From Acinetobacter apis (GTDB taxonomy: Bacteria > Pseudomonadota > Gammaproteobacteria > Pseudomonadales > Moraxellaceae): a stretch of 64,000 nt of DNA. The stretch covers positions 62,001-126,000 of the forward strand of contig NZ_FZLN01000002.1 of assembly GCF_900197575.1 (NCBI RefSeq), read 5' to 3'. The position numbers and the translations under genes were made by a program. Of the stretch, positions 22,570-31,883 are shown in pieces. Below the pieces are notes generated by a model. That model ran no database searches. It was not told where the DNA came from and saw nothing but the letters and a program-made list of their open reading frames with translations. Each line of letters opens with the position of its first letter. Position 1 is the first letter of the stretch.

Positions 22570-22645
22570 GGGTCGTTAGCTCAGTTGGTAGAGCAGTGGA
22601 CTTTTAATCCATTGGTCCCGCGTTCGAGTCGCGGACGACCCACCA
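22570..22645 (+). tRNA. tRNA-Lys (anticodon TTT), copy 1
   Basis: The 76-base sequence has a GGGTCGT acceptor strand pairing with ACGACCC, a D arm TTAGCTCAGTTGGTAGAGCA, the anticodon loop CTTTTAA reading TTT, a TTCGAGTC T loop and an encoded CCA end. It is identical to the second copy 19 bases downstream. Confidence 0.97.
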
Positions 22646-22664
22646 CTCTTTCTTTGATCATTAT

Positions 22665-22740
22665 GGGTCGTTAGCTCAGTTGGTAGAGCAGTGGACTTTT
22701 AATCCATTGGTCCCGCGTTCGAGTCGCGGACGACCCACCA
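22665..22740 (+). tRNA. tRNA-Lys (anticodon TTT), copy 2
   Basis: This is an exact duplicate of the preceding 76-base tRNA-Lys gene, with the same TTT anticodon and encoded CCA. The two are surely transcribed together from the upstream promoter and end at the terminator at 22746-22785. Confidence 0.97.
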
Positions 22741-22745
22741 GATTC

Positions 22746-22785
22746 AAAAAAGCCTCTTACACTAAATGTGAAGAGGCTTTTTTTT
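22746..22785. terminator. Bidirectional terminator after the tRNA-Lys pair
   Basis: AAAAAAGCCTCTT and AAGAGGCTTTTTT form a long stem around a 12-base loop. A and T runs on either side let it also serve the convergent lipoprotein gene. Confidence 0.9.
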
Positions 22786-22796
22786 ATGTACCCTTT

Positions 22797-23438
22797 TTAT
22801 TCAGGTACACGTTTTAAATAATAGTTTTGCGATGCAAATGGATATCCAGCACGATAGGCTTTTAAATTCACAAGCTTATTACGAGATGTATCCATCAACA
22901 GTGAATGATTCGGTTCAACACGATAAAAAACACGCATACCGGTCGAATAAGAGATCACCACATATTTGCTTTGATTAATTTGTGTAATGCCCCAATGATC
23001 ACGGAAATAGTGTGGTGAATTACGAGAGTCTAATTTGATTGCCCCTAAACCCTTAATAAAACGGTAAACAGTGCCATTCGGCAATAAATTCAAAATAAAA
23101 TCGACAGAACCTTTTTCGTTTTCTGTACAACGTGCAATAGGGTCTTTACAAGAAATAGTCACTTTATAACGCCCCACCAGCGTTTTTTCTTCTTGATTTA
23201 AAATACGACCAATTGGTTTTTCATCTAAAACTTTGGGTGCAGTCGCTTTTCCTGCAATGCTTAATAAATTACCGCTATGCTCAGATGGTACAGGCGCAGG
23301 CAAATCACTTTGATTCACAGGTTTAATTTCATGATTTTTTAATTGTTCATTTGAATTACTACAACCGATTAGACCAACTGTACTCAAGAGCAATACATGC
23401 AGCACATATTGGGAGCGATATAATCTAAACTGATGCAT
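22797..23438 (-). CDS. Putative lipoprotein
   Basis: The 213-residue product has a lipoprotein signal peptide with lipobox LIGC (Cys26). The mature part has a short proline-rich linker and a beta-rich domain with paired cysteines in TISCKDPIARCTENEKGSV, which looks like a small disulfide-stabilised fold. I do not recognise the family; similar Acinetobacter lipoproteins are annotated as hypothetical. It stands alone between the tRNA pair and the PspC gene. Confidence 0.75.
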   Translation of the reverse strand: MHQFRLYRSQYVLHVLLLSTVGLIGCSNSNEQLKNHEIKPVNQSDLPAPVPSEHSGNLLSIAGKATAPKVLDEKPIGRILNQEEKTLVGRYKVTISCKDPIARCTENEKGSVDFILNLLPNGTVYRFIKGLGAIKLDSRNSPHYFRDHWGITQINQSKYVVISYSTGMRVFYRVEPNHSLLMDTSRNKLVNLKAYRAGYPFASQNYYLKRVPE

Positions 23439-23692
23439 GACTTACCTCTAATAATAATTACTGACGACAAAGAAAGTAAGTTTTAATCAAGTGACCACTT
23501 TTAATGCGAATCTAGCTTTATCGAGCATTAAAAAATACTGACGTATTTTAATAATAAACGCCTTATATTTCGTACAAAATTTACATAATTTAACGCTTTA
23601 TCTTGCCGAAACTCATTTAAAATTTTTGTCTACCCCCAATCTTATTTAATAAGAACGAATTGTTTGCAATGTGCACTGTAAAGGAGGTTTTC

Positions 23693-23911
23693 ATGGCAAA
23701 TTTAGGTTTATATCGCTCGCGTAAGCACAATATGATCGCAGGTGTCATGGGCGGTGTCGCAGAACGTTTTGGATGGAATGCCAATTTATTACGCGTCATT
23801 TTTGTGATTGTGTCAGTTGCGAGTGCTGCGTTCCCAGGTATTTTAGTTTATCTTTTATTATGGCTTGTTATGCCAAAACAAGATGCTCAACTTAATGCCC
23901 CAAGCCAATAA
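23693..23911 (+). CDS. PspC-domain membrane protein
   Basis: The 72-residue product consists of a PspC domain: an N-terminal LYRSRKHNMIAGVMGGVAERFG segment, then NANLLRVIFVIVSVASAAFPGILVYLLLWLVMP, which forms one or two membrane segments. In enterobacteria PspC senses inner-membrane stress with PspB, but here pspA, pspB and pspF are absent, so it is a free-standing PspC protein with unproven role. I start at 23693 (MANLGLYRS) because a strong AAAGGAGG ribosome site lies 6 bases upstream; the open frame extends 11 codons further. Confidence 0.88.
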   Translation: MANLGLYRSRKHNMIAGVMGGVAERFGWNANLLRVIFVIVSVASAAFPGILVYLLLWLVMPKQDAQLNAPSQ

Positions 23912-23950
23912 AATTTTAAAATACCTAAATTGAATGGTTAAAGCAACGCT

Positions 23951-23987
23951 TAAAAAAAGATGCTCTATACTTAGGGCATCTTTTTTA
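23951..23987 (+). terminator. Intrinsic terminator after the PspC gene
   Basis: AAAAAAGATGC and GCATCTTTTTT pair around a 14-base loop and run into a T tract. Confidence 0.8.
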
Positions 23988-24100
23988 TGGTTGTACTAAA
24001 ACTCAGCAGGCTTTGTTATTTTCTTCATCAATATGCTTTGCCTCAGATTCGTAAAATCCTTATACTGATGGCAATTTTCTTATAATTTAATGGATGCTAC

Positions 24101-25075
24101 ATGAGTCGCGCCATCTCTCATATCGATACCTTTCAGGGCCTTATTCTTGCCCTTCAAAACTATTGGGCCGAACAAGGCTGTGTCATCTTACAACCTTATG
24201 ATATGGAAATGGGTGCAGGCACCTATCATACGGCAACCTTTTTACGTGCATTAGGACCTGAGACTTGGAATGCTGCTTATGTACAGCCGTCTCGTCGTCC
24301 TAAAGATGGTCGTTATGGTGAAAACCCAAACCGCTTACAACATTACTACCAGTTTCAAGTGGCTTTAAAGCCGAATCCAAGCAACATTCAGCAGCTTTAT
24401 CTTGATTCATTAAAGGCCATTGGTATTGATACCCTTGTTCATGATGTTCGTTTTGTCGAAGATAATTGGGAATCACCCACTTTAGGTGCATGGGGTCTTG
24501 GTTGGGAAGTTTGGCTCAATGGTATGGAAGTGACTCAGTTCACGTACTTCCAGCAAGTCGGTGGGCTTGAATGCTATCCTGTAACCGGTGAAATCACTTA
24601 TGGACTTGAACGCCTTGCAATGTATTTACAAGGTGTAGACTCTGTTTACGATTTAGTATGGACCAAAGGTCAATTTGGTACTGTAACCTATGGCGATGTT
24701 TTCCACCAAAATGAAGTCGAACAATCCACATATAATTTTGAATACGCACCTGTAGATAAACTGTTTGAGCTGTTTGACTTTTATGAAGCAGAAGCAAATC
24801 GTTTAACTGATGCAGACCTGCCCTTACCTGCTTATGAGCAAGTGATTAAAGCATCACATACATTTAACTTATTAGATGCTCGCGGCGCAATTTCAGTGAC
24901 TGAACGTCAGCGTTATATTTTACGTGTTCGCACACTTTCTCGTGCAATTGCTCAAAGCTATGTTGCAGCACGCGCCAAACTTGGCTTTCCTATGGCTGAT
25001 GCGACTTTACGTGAAGAAGTCCTTGCCAGTATGCAACTTGAGCAAGATGCCAAAACACAGGCGGAGAAAAAATAA
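24101..25075 (+). CDS. glyQ: Glycine-tRNA ligase alpha subunit
   Basis: GlyQ is the catalytic (class II) subunit of the bacterial two-subunit glycyl-tRNA synthetase. The 324-residue product has the family motifs [59 protein letters not shown] and [19 protein letters not shown] [15 protein letters not shown]. Its stop codon overlaps the glyS start by one base (TAATG), so the two subunits are made in coupled fashion. Confidence 0.98.
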   Translation: MSRAISHIDTFQGLILALQNYWAEQGCVILQPYDMEMGAGTYHTATFLRALGPETWNAAYVQPSRRPKDGRYGENPNRLQHYYQFQVALKPNPSNIQQLYLDSLKAIGIDTLVHDVRFVEDNWESPTLGAWGLGWEVWLNGMEVTQFTYFQQVGGLECYPVTGEITYGLERLAMYLQGVDSVYDLVWTKGQFGTVTYGDVFHQNEVEQSTYNFEYAPVDKLFELFDFYEAEANRLTDADLPLPAYEQVIKASHTFNLLDARGAISVTERQRYILRVRTLSRAIAQSYVAARAKLGFPMADATLREEVLASMQLEQDAKTQAEKK

Positions 25076-27141
25076 TGAATCAACATACTGTCTTATTTGA
25101 GCTCGGCTGTGAAGAACTTCCGCCTAAAAGCCTAAAAACATTACGTGACGCATTGGTTGCAGAAACTAAAAAAGGACTTGAGTCTGCAGGGCTTCAATTT
25201 GCACATATTGATGGCTATGCAGCACCAAGACGATTGGCTATTAAAATTACTAATGTTGATGCAGCACAATCTGATACTGAAAAACGTGTTGATGGCCCAG
25301 CCAAACAAGCGGCTTTTGATGCTGAGGGCAAACCAACCCGTGCACTTGAAGGTTTTATGCGTGGACAAGGTGTCACTGTAGACCAGTTGCAAACTTTTGT
25401 TGCAGGTAAAGTCGAAAAAGTATGCTATTACAAGCAGATTCAAGGTCAACCTTTAGAGCAACTTTTACCTGAAATTTTGCAGCAGGCATTAAATCAATTG
25501 CCAATTGCAAAAAGAATGCGCTCTGCAGCCAGCCACACTGAATTTGTACGTCCTGTGCAATGGGCAGTATTGCTTAAAGATACCGATATCATTGAAGCGA
25601 CAATTCAAGATCAACAAACATCAAATATCACTTTTGGACATCGCTTCCATGCCCCAGAAGCAATTAAGCTTGATCATGCCAATGATTATCTAAGCAAATT
25701 AGAACAAGCTTATGTGATTGCAGATTTTGAACAACGTCAGACCATTATTCAAAAGCAAATTCAAACTTTAGCTGATGAAGTTAATGCAATAGCCATTACA
25801 CCTCACAATTTATTGAATGAAGTGACTGCATTGGTTGAATGGCCAGTGGCACTTCGTGCAACATTTGAAGCACGTTATTTGGCTGTACCGCAAGAAGCAT
25901 TAATTACCACCATGCAAGACAACCAAAAATACTTTTGTTTGGTCGATCATGCAAATAAATTACAACCTTACTTTATTACCATTGCCAATATTGAGTCAAA
26001 AGACCCTCAACAAATTATTGAAGGTAATGAAAAAGTTGTTCGTCCACGTTTAAGTGATGCTGAGTTTTTCTTTTTACAAGATCAGAAACAACCTTTGGCA
26101 TCTCGTTCTAGTAAACTTGCCAACATGGTATTCCAAGCTCAACTTGGTACCTTATGGGATAAATCTGAACGTATTGCACAATTGGCTGTGGCATTGGCTC
26201 CAATTACAGCAGCGAATCCAGAACAAGTTAAACGTGCAGCTTATCTTGCCAAATGTGATTTAACATCTGAATTGGTGGGTGAGTTTCCTGAGCTACAAGG
26301 CATTGCAGGGACTTACTATGCGCGTATTGAAGGTGAAGATGAAGAAGTTGCAGCATCGCTTGCTGAACAATATTTACCGAAGTTTGCAGGTGATGTATTA
26401 CCTGCCACCAAAACAGGAACAACCATTGCCCTTGCCGATCGTTTAGATACCCTAGTTGGTATCTTTGGCATTGGACAAGCCCCAACAGGCTCAAAAGATC
26501 CATTTGCACTACGCCGTTCAGCGATTGGTATTTTGCGTTTAATTATTGAAAATCAGCTGAATACTTCATTAGACACTTTGATTCAACTTGCAATTCAAGG
26601 TTATGGCGACATTATTAAACAGCCTGCTGAGACACTCAAAGATGCCACTGCATTTTTAGAGGGTCGTTATCGTGCTAAATATGAAGACCAAGGCGTGGCG
26701 ATAGATGTTTTACAAGCTGTACAAGCGCTATCACCAAGTTCACCGCTTGATTTTGATCGCCGTATTAATGCTGTCAATCATTTCCGTACCCTGCCTGAAG
26801 CCACAGCACTTGCTGCAGCAAACAAACGTGTTGCCAATATTTTGGCAAAATCACATGTTGATGGTGAAGTAGAAGCTCAGCACTTGGTTGAAGATGCAGA
26901 AAAAGCGCTTTATCAAGCCATTCAAGAGATCACACCTCAAGTGACGCCATTACTCAATGCGCAGGACTATACCGCAGCACTTACGCAGTTGGCGGCATTA
27001 CGTGCACCAATCGATCACTTCTTTGATCATGTCATGGTCATGGCAGATGATGAAACTTTAAAAGCCAATCGACTTAAATTATTGGCTGCATTAAATGCTT
27101 TATTTACAGCTGTAGCCGATATTTCGGTGTTACAAGCATAA
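25075..27141 (+). CDS. glyS: Glycine-tRNA ligase beta subunit
   Basis: GlyS binds tRNA-Gly and pairs with GlyQ. The 688-residue product starts [15 protein letters not shown], contains [56 protein letters not shown] and [10 protein letters not shown] motifs, and ends in an anticodon-binding-type helical domain with [12 protein letters not shown]. Length and motifs fit the family. A bidirectional terminator follows directly. Confidence 0.98.
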   Translation: MNQHTVLFELGCEELPPKSLKTLRDALVAETKKGLESAGLQFAHIDGYAAPRRLAIKITNVDAAQSDTEKRVDGPAKQAAFDAEGKPTRALEGFMRGQGVTVDQLQTFVAGKVEKVCYYKQIQGQPLEQLLPEILQQALNQLPIAKRMRSAASHTEFVRPVQWAVLLKDTDIIEATIQDQQTSNITFGHRFHAPEAIKLDHANDYLSKLEQAYVIADFEQRQTIIQKQIQTLADEVNAIAITPHNLLNEVTALVEWPVALRATFEARYLAVPQEALITTMQDNQKYFCLVDHANKLQPYFITIANIESKDPQQIIEGNEKVVRPRLSDAEFFFLQDQKQPLASRSSKLANMVFQAQLGTLWDKSERIAQLAVALAPITAANPEQVKRAAYLAKCDLTSELVGEFPELQGIAGTYYARIEGEDEEVAASLAEQYLPKFAGDVLPATKTGTTIALADRLDTLVGIFGIGQAPTGSKDPFALRRSAIGILRLIIENQLNTSLDTLIQLAIQGYGDIIKQPAETLKDATAFLEGRYRAKYEDQGVAIDVLQAVQALSPSSPLDFDRRINAVNHFRTLPEATALAAANKRVANILAKSHVDGEVEAQHLVEDAEKALYQAIQEITPQVTPLLNAQDYTAALTQLAALRAPIDHFFDHVMVMADDETLKANRLKLLAALNALFTAVADISVLQA

Positions 27142-27145
27142 ATTT

Positions 27146-27174
27146 AAAAGCCCTCAATTTTGAGGGCTTTTTTA
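27146..27174. terminator. Bidirectional terminator after glyS
   Basis: GCCCTCAA (27150-27157) and TTGAGGGC (27160-27167) form the stem, flanked by A and T runs. It lies between convergent glyS and the alpha/beta hydrolase gene. Its stem is the same as that of the terminator at 14115-14144. Confidence 0.9.
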
Positions 27175-27176
27175 GC

Positions 27177-28439
27177 TTAAACTAAAATAAAATGCGTACT
27201 GTCATCTGCCGCAGTGTCAATAAAATGACATACACCATGATCATCGCTACTCAGCGCAAGCCCTTTGTAACTGATCACATAATAATGTTCGTGCTTTTTT
27301 AAGACCAAAGGCGTCATATCTAATGACAATGGATCATGTTCTTTAAATAATTTCATCACATGACGGTCATTCATTGCCACCAAATATCTCTCATGGTTAA
27401 TTTCAACTTTAACCAAACCGCTTGATTTCACTAAAAGCGGAATTAAATATTTGTCATTTAGTCGAATTGAATCTTGTGAGTAGCTTTCAATCTTACTGCT
27501 AATCATATTAAAGATTAAAAAGCCTGCATGCTGATCTTGTAGCTGTAAACGAGATTCCTGTGGCAAACTGACTTTAATACCAAGCTTTTGTAAATCTTGT
27601 TCAGTCACTTGGCGACGACTCAGCATGACACGGGTAATAAGCTGTTTTAATGTCGGATCTAAATATTGAGCATCAAGCTGTAAATCATTATTTTTTAGAA
27701 TAAGTCCTAATGCTTTACTGTGACGTGACATCAATTGACTAATCACAGTTCGATAATAAAATTTACTGTTCTTTTTCACCGCACGCATTTGTGCATAAAA
27801 ATATTGCTCATCTAAATCATGACGGATAAAGTCATTTAATAAACTTGAGCTTGCTAAAACAGACAATGCCTCATGCCCAGTAAAAGGCAGCTTTAAGGTC
27901 AAAAGATTGGGAATAAGCGCTTTAATTTTTAAATAATGTTCACGATCATTTGCATAATATGGATCATAAACGATGACATATTCTGTGGTAGCAGATACAT
28001 CTTCAGCTGCAACGCGCATATCACGGTGCAAGCTCATATCAAAAAACTCCGCATAACGGCGATCTTCGACATCTTGCGGGTCAATACTATATTGCGGCAC
28101 AAATGCAATCGCACGGGTCATACGAAGCAGCTTAGCGTATTTGAGGACAGCATATCCTCCCATAGAACCGCCATAACCAATGATCTGTTTGTACTGTGCC
28201 AAATAAGGCTCAATCGCAGATAACATATTGATAATGCTTTCTAAAGGAAACCATGATTTTTCTTTTGGCATAATGCCAATCACATTATAATCATATTTAA
28301 TTAACGATTTTTCAGCGTTAATACTCAAGCCTTTCGCACGAGTAATTAAATCACCAAAAGATAAAACCAACTCATCGGAATGACCTGCTAAAAAAATAAC
28401 TCTGATTTGCTCATCTTCAAAAACTATTTGCTTATCCAT
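27177..28439 (-). CDS. Alpha/beta-hydrolase-fold protein with C-terminal extension
   Basis: The N-terminal half of this 420-residue product looks like an alpha/beta hydrolase. It has a nucleophile elbow GYGGSMGGYA with Ser92, an acid candidate Asp159 in VIVYDPYYAND and a His candidate His189 in LPFTGHEAL, in the correct order for a catalytic triad. The second half (from about residue 230) is a separate region without recognisable motifs and ends in a beta-rich segment. There is no signal peptide. Proteins of this elbow type occur near surface polysaccharide and glycosyltransferase genes, but here the gene stands alone, so no substrate can be given. Confidence 0.7.
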   Translation of the reverse strand: MDKQIVFEDEQIRVIFLAGHSDELVLSFGDLITRAKGLSINAEKSLIKYDYNVIGIMPKEKSWFPLESIINMLSAIEPYLAQYKQIIGYGGSMGGYAVLKYAKLLRMTRAIAFVPQYSIDPQDVEDRRYAEFFDMSLHRDMRVAAEDVSATTEYVIVYDPYYANDREHYLKIKALIPNLLTLKLPFTGHEALSVLASSSLLNDFIRHDLDEQYFYAQMRAVKKNSKFYYRTVISQLMSRHSKALGLILKNNDLQLDAQYLDPTLKQLITRVMLSRRQVTEQDLQKLGIKVSLPQESRLQLQDQHAGFLIFNMISSKIESYSQDSIRLNDKYLIPLLVKSSGLVKVEINHERYLVAMNDRHVMKLFKEHDPLSLDMTPLVLKKHEHYYVISYKGLALSSDDHGVCHFIDTAADDSTHFILV

Positions 28440-28736
28440 TCCACACCAAGGTTTAAATAAATCGTTATCTCAAATTTTAAATCATTGAAATAAGATAAAA
28501 AATAATGTCATTGTTGGTTTAAATTAAAATAAATATTTATCAAAGAAAATATAACATGCATCATCTAACTTAATCTGATAAAAAACCAACGCATAATTAA
28601 AGCTTCTAGAAAAAAACCATAAAAAATGAATAGTTAATCAATTAATCCCATGTATTAACTTCATGAAATTGTCATATATATTTGTAACAGTATACGCGGA
28701 AAAACGATTATTTACCTCTTTATTGGAATTTGGGGA

Positions 28737-29324
28737 ATGCATTACATTAAAACGCCTGAAGGGATCACGGCATTGCAAACGCGTGATCGAATTTTATCCA
28801 CTAAACAGCGCCAACTTCTTATTTTAATCGGTTGTAATGAATTTGAGAAGTTGTCCGATATTCTCAAAGAAAAACTCTGTACGTCAGATCTCATAGAGAG
28901 TTTGTTATCTCTTGGATTTATTAAAAGAGATAGTTTTTCAAATCAAAGTGCTACGCCATCTCAAGCAACTGAGGTGGTGAGCAAAGCAGATGTGGCTGAA
29001 ATTATTAACCATGTTACTGCGGCTGAACCTGAGGCTACGCCTCTTGTCAAAGAGGCTATTGCCCCTGCTGCACCTGAAGTCAAAACCTATGATGACATTG
29101 AGTATAGCTTAGACAACATGAAATCAATGATTTCTACAGCACTCAATACCTATTGTGGTCTTATGGCGCGTGCCCATGCACGTAATGTCAGCAATTGTGC
29201 AAGCGTTTCAGAACTCAAGCGCTCACATATGATTTCAATCACCTTACTACAAGAGAGCAATATACCCAAATCAGAGTTGCTCGACTTAACAAAAATTCTA
29301 AAAATATTTTATGAAAATAACTAA
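28737..29324 (+). CDS. Conserved hypothetical protein with N-terminal winged-helix-like region
   Basis: The 195-residue product begins MHYIKTPEGITALQTRDRILSTKQRQLLILIG, a pattern seen in proteobacterial proteins of unknown function whose N-terminal region resembles a winged helix (LTxxQRxLLxLI followed by LIESLLSLGFI). A middle segment rich in alanine, proline and glutamate (about residues 95-120) acts as a linker to a helical C-terminal domain. No signal peptide or enzyme motif is visible. The 297 bases upstream are AT-rich with no other gene. A strong terminator follows. Confidence 0.65.
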   Translation: MHYIKTPEGITALQTRDRILSTKQRQLLILIGCNEFEKLSDILKEKLCTSDLIESLLSLGFIKRDSFSNQSATPSQATEVVSKADVAEIINHVTAAEPEATPLVKEAIAPAAPEVKTYDDIEYSLDNMKSMISTALNTYCGLMARAHARNVSNCASVSELKRSHMISITLLQESNIPKSELLDLTKILKIFYENN

Positions 29325-29348
29325 TTAAAATTACCTGTACTACAACAT

Positions 29349-29393
29349 TAAAACCAATTTATACCTCATTGTATAAATTGGTTTTAATTTTTT
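29349..29393 (+). terminator. Strong intrinsic terminator with 16-base perfect stem
   Basis: TAAAACCAATTTATAC (29349-29364) pairs fully with the complement at 29371-29386 around a 6-base loop, then a T-rich run follows. Confidence 0.85.
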
Positions 29394-29547
29394 ATCATTT
29401 GCATTAATCAAGCGATATCAGTTAGAAATACTCAAAATTAATTTATACCTTAACAAGATATAATTAATGCCCAACTTAATCGCATTGCTGCACGAATAAA
29501 AAATGATTTATGATTATTTTAATCTATTAATTCATTTGTAATGATTC

Positions 29548-30108
29548 ATGCAATGTCTACGCAATACAGGTATAGCCTACTTTCATCATCTTTGCATACG
29601 CAATATATGGCCATTTAGCATTGTGTGTCTGATTGCGCTTAGTGCTTGTACAAAGCAGCCTCCTGCCGATGCCTTAGAGGCACATTCACACCCACATACT
29701 CATGAAGTCGAAACACCTATGCTTCATACTGCATCACCAGCGCGTGATGATTTAATACAATTACAATCCTTTGTGGTTGAATTTAAAGTATTGACTGAAC
29801 ACACAGCAGAAGAAATTCAAGCCCTTAAGCAGCAAAATATGCTTGCACCTGCTTATATTACCCAGCAGCAAGCTACTCAGGCATTGGCAGCCGTCAATAT
29901 GTTAAATGATCTTGAATTACAAACAAAAAGAGGACAATCCATACAAGCGTTATTATTAGAATATTGGTCGCATCAAGCAATGTATTTTAAACAGCAAGTG
30001 AATGAGCATACTGTCGATAGCCAAGCGTATCGACTACCTGCCAATAAAGAGATTTTAGTCAGAGCACATCAAGAAATTTCTACGTGGGAAGCGACACTAA
30101 AACCTTAA
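29548..30108 (+). CDS. Putative lipoprotein
   Basis: The 186-residue product has an unusually long N-terminal region before a lipobox LSAC (Cys34). Only the ATG at 29548 gives the signal sequence in frame and no clear ribosome site is visible. A histidine-rich stretch (AHSHPHTHEVE, about residues 45-55) follows the lipidation site and could bind metal; the rest is predicted helical (TAEEIQALKQQNM, QATQALAAVNMLND). I do not recognise the family. Its stop codon lies one base from the convergent inhibitor gene. Confidence 0.65.
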   Translation: MQCLRNTGIAYFHHLCIRNIWPFSIVCLIALSACTKQPPADALEAHSHPHTHEVETPMLHTASPARDDLIQLQSFVVEFKVLTEHTAEEIQALKQQNMLAPAYITQQQATQALAAVNMLNDLELQTKRGQSIQALLLEYWSHQAMYFKQQVNEHTVDSQAYRLPANKEILVRAHQEISTWEATLKP

Positions 30109-30109
30109 A

Positions 30110-30529
30110 TTAACTGACTTTAATTCGGCATAACCACGAGTCAGTGGGCTCCATGTCTTTTTCCCATGCACGGGCATGGATTAATTCGATGGCTTCTTCC
30201 CCTTCTTTGATGGCTTCGAATTGATATATTTTTTCAGCATTTTGACCAAGCATCGGGTGATCTGCATTGGCATGATGCTTGGCTTTTTGCTCGTATTGAT
30301 CAACTTGAAACAGTTGCAATGGTTTTGCCACACTCCATGTGTACCCAGTACTCACATTCTCAGGCGCATGAAACATAAGGCTCTGTCCGACTTTCATTTT
30401 GAAAAGTACAGGGCATTTTCGCTTTAAGGTAAAAACATGCGTTTTGCCATCTATAGATTGATTGCCGCTATAGCAATTCATCAAAGTTAAAGCACCGATC
30501 AATACGCCTATTCTGAATATTAACTTCAT
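30110..30529 (-). CDS. Chagasin-family (I42) cysteine protease inhibitor-like protein
   Basis: The 139-residue product has an N-terminal hydrophobic signal and the loop signatures of chagasin-type inhibitors: ENVSTGYTWSV corresponds to the NPTTGYxW loop, and IELIHARAWEKD to the RPWE loop, with a preceding GQNAEKIYQFEAIKEGEEAI strand pair. These loops block papain-like cysteine proteases. The signal sequence ends MNC, a non-standard lipobox, so secretion or lipid anchoring are both possible. I start at the ATG at 30529; a GTG four codons earlier is the alternative. No cysteine protease gene is nearby. Confidence 0.72.
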   Translation of the reverse strand: MKLIFRIGVLIGALTLMNCYSGNQSIDGKTHVFTLKRKCPVLFKMKVGQSLMFHAPENVSTGYTWSVAKPLQLFQVDQYEQKAKHHANADHPMLGQNAEKIYQFEAIKEGEEAIELIHARAWEKDMEPTDSWLCRIKVS

Positions 30530-30604
30530 ACTCAAGCCCACTCATTCAATCGAGTTGATGTAGATACGGGGTTAAAAACATTTATTTTCTCAATATTGCA
30601 TGAA

Positions 30605-31168
30605 TTAAATATTTGATTTTTCTATCCATTGAATAGAATGAACTCTGAATAACTCGCATCCACCTTCGCCACCATCAGTATTGGTCAGAGATGAACGCCA
30701 AACCATGTTACCATCTTTCACCTGAACAAGTTCACCTGTTAGTCGAATCAAATCACCACGACTTGCGCGCTGAATTTGTTTAGCGATTTCAGGGTTCGCA
30801 GGAATGATGTGCATATTTGACACCATTTGCATGGCAATTTTTGGTGGTACAGGCAGCTGATTCATTTGCCAATTCAAAAAACGGTCGTATTGACGTACAT
30901 GAATGTTTTTTGCAATGCTTGGATCTGCAAATAACCCCCAACTGACTGCATAGTCAATGGGTGAAAATTTTGCTTGAATGTCATTTGTATATGACTTGGT
31001 GCTTAAAATTCTAAACTCACCTTCAAATGGCTTTAAGGTATCAATGGATTGACCTTGTGCCAAAATTGGTAATCCTCGGGCAACATTGTAAGTTACATCG
31101 AGTTGTGATGCAAAAACCTGACTAGTAAAACCAAACAAAAAAATGAAACTTAATAATATACGTTGCAT
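30605..31168 (-). CDS. Conserved secreted protein of unknown function
   Basis: The 187-residue product has a clear signal peptide (LLSFIFLFGFTSQVFAS). The body resembles a family known from many proteobacteria without assigned function, with segments FSPIDYAVSWGLFADP, SNMHIIPANPEIAKQIQRASRGDLIRLTGELV, and a C-terminal GGCELFRVHSIQWIE. The single cysteine near the end is part of the conserved pattern as I remember it. It probably acts in the periplasm or as part of a membrane-linked process. It lies between the chagasin-like gene and a resolvase-like gene, all on the minus strand with separate spacing. Confidence 0.72.
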   Translation of the reverse strand: MQRILLSFIFLFGFTSQVFASQLDVTYNVARGLPILAQGQSIDTLKPFEGEFRILSTKSYTNDIQAKFSPIDYAVSWGLFADPSIAKNIHVRQYDRFLNWQMNQLPVPPKIAMQMVSNMHIIPANPEIAKQIQRASRGDLIRLTGELVQVKDGNMVWRSSLTNTDGGEGGCELFRVHSIQWIEKSNI

Positions 31169-31298
31169 AAAAAACCTTTATTCATACAACCAAGAATAAT
31201 ATCTATAGTATACAGATAAACCAAAAACTAGGTAACAATGGCTTTATTTTAAGTAGTGGTTCTGTACAACACGATCAAGTTATTCTCATTTTCTGAGA

Positions 31299-31760
31299 TT
31301 ACAACTCGATCCGAACTGTTTCAAAACGTACACGCCCTGCTTGAATGGCATAAGCAATTGCTTTTTGACCTGCTGTTAGTTTGGCATGACCACTTTTAAT
31401 ATCAATAAAAATGACTTCAATATCATCAATGGTACCCACACCATCACGGAACTCGGTATATCCATTAAATACCACATAATCGATAGGATCGCCCATAAAT
31501 TTTGCATCAGCCGGTAAATATTCAAATTCAGGAAACATCGGTGCAAATTGTTCGGCAAGCTTACCTTTTAAAATGGCTCGGCTAGCATTCACACTGCGCT
31601 TTTGTGCCATTTCTAAATCCTGCTCATGTTCTAGCTGAAGCTGAGCAATATAGTGCTCGTACTCTGCTTTAATTTTCCCATTTCGTGTGTGTGAAAGGAT
31701 CCATGTACTGATCAAGCCACCAAAACATAACCCGATTATAAAAATCATCCAGCCTGACAT
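31299..31760 (-). CDS. Membrane-anchored Holliday-junction-resolvase-related protein
   Basis: The 153-residue product has one N-terminal membrane segment (MSGWMIFIIGLCFGGLISTWILS), a charged helical linker (KAEYEHYIAQLQLEHEQDLEMAQ), and a nuclease-like domain with FMGDPIDYVVFNGY and IEVIFIDIKSG (the D-x-K core of the restriction-endonuclease fold), followed by ...LTAGQKAIAYAIQAGRVRFE. This matches proteins annotated as endonucleases related to archaeal Holliday junction resolvase. I start at 31760; an in-frame TTG at 31802 would add 14 residues before the membrane segment. It is divergent from an orphan ParA gene. Confidence 0.75.
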   Translation of the reverse strand: MSGWMIFIIGLCFGGLISTWILSHTRNGKIKAEYEHYIAQLQLEHEQDLEMAQKRSVNASRAILKGKLAEQFAPMFPEFEYLPADAKFMGDPIDYVVFNGYTEFRDGVGTIDDIEVIFIDIKSGHAKLTAGQKAIAYAIQAGRVRFETVRIEL

Positions 31761-31883
31761 AAGTTTTCCAAATAATGACGTTGAATCTATTGAATAAAAC
31801 AATTCATGATGATAGACACATTAGTATATTTTAGACATATAAAAATGTTACAGTGTAAAAAGCATAAACCACTCAGATACCTC

